Below, one piece after another: positions 63,793 through 64,000 of a stretch of 64,000 nucleotides of DNA. The stretch lies in NCBI GenBank assembly GCA_002496565.1, contig DAKJ01000004.1:71792-135791 (forward strand). The letters are read 5' to 3'. This DNA comes from Methanosarcina sp. UBA289 (GTDB taxonomy: Archaea > Halobacteriota > Methanosarcinia > Methanosarcinales > Methanosarcinaceae). Numbering within the stretch: the stretch's first letter is position 1; the number at the start of each line of letters is the position of its first letter. A program made the position numbers and the translations under genes. Under the pieces are notes generated by a model, which was not told the origin of the DNA, made no database searches, and was given only the letters and a program-made list of their open reading frames with translations.

Positions 63793-64000
63793 ATGAACAG
63801 GAATATTAAATCTAGTGTTTTTTTTGAAGAAAATATTTCTAATATAAATAAACTTAAATCATGTGCTTTCTTCTGGGAACAAATATGTGTATACCCATCT
63901 TTTATTGAAGATTTCTCAATGATATCTCCGGAGTCTCAGATATATAGTGACTTAAAATATTTAATAGAGGAAAAGGTAATTAAATTTGCAGTTGAAAGCA
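63793..64000 (+). CDS. Partial CDS cut by the window end
   Basis: An open frame from ATG 63793 to the window edge, at least 69 residues. GGAG five bases before it is a plausible ribosome binding site. The translation is acidic and aromatic (SVFFEENISNINKLKS, FFWEQICVYPSFIEDFS) and protein-like. Too short to name; the rest lies outside the window. Confidence 0.55.
   Translation, partial: MNRNIKSSVFFEENISNINKLKSCAFFWEQICVYPSFIEDFSMISPESQIYSDLKYLIEEKVIKFAVES

Overview
The window looks like a chromosome segment of a Methanosarcina species (Methanosarcinales, Archaea); the species cannot be fixed from sequence alone. Supporting signs are an mtxX-mtxA-mtxH cluster, a formaldehyde-activating enzyme, two FilR1/Msr-type regulators, a DUF1699 protein, the siroheme-dependent haem enzyme AhbC, an archaeal RPA with zinc finger plus its partner, RfcL, pyruvoyl arginine decarboxylase, and long AT-rich intergenic gaps.

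Layout. 1-4.2 kb: a small His/Gly-rich exported protein, then cobA-hemD-ahbC (uroporphyrinogen III to siroheme-type intermediates and alternative haem synthesis). 4.7-9.0 kb: tRNase Z, an AAA ATPase and small or exported unknowns. 9.2-14.9 kb: a UDP-GlcNAc operon with GlmS, GlmM and two GlmU-like proteins; only one of the two keeps the acetyltransferase residues. 16-18.5 kb: RPA3-type single-stranded DNA-binding protein plus RPA-associated protein. 18.7-24.9 kb: metallophosphoesterase, two HTH regulators, deoxyhypusine synthase, arginine decarboxylase, a wHTH-like protein and a nitrilase-family enzyme. 25-29.2 kb: leuS and thrC. 29.6-35.1 kb: two DUF1622 membrane proteins, an exported DUF1259 protein and a large M1 aminopeptidase. 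35.4-44.6 kb is accessory-looking: a triple-repeat surface lipoprotein between two copies of a palindromic repeat, paralogous 96-residue proteins, FilR1 regulators, fae, DUF1699 and a flavodoxin. 44.8-54.6 kb: a PAS-PAS-PAS-GAF protein, ilvD, a short zinc-ribbon protein, mtxXAH and rfcL.

54.6 kb to the end: two related elements, each a perfect hairpin stem closing a loop with four G-runs (G-quadruplex-like), lie just upstream of a tRNA-Val(UAC) gene. From that tRNA to the window end is what looks like an integrated plasmid or provirus. It has a gene whose 3' end is antisense to the tRNA, an HTH protein, a ribbon-helix-helix-like peptide, inverted-repeat operators, a primase-helicase, an iteron-rich putative replication origin, a terminase-small-subunit-like protein, small unknowns, a decayed coiled-coil gene with an in-frame UAG, and a CDS cut by the window edge. 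No integrase or second attachment site is visible, so the element must extend past the window if this reading is right.

All names come from reading the protein sequences and remembered family features. No database search was run.
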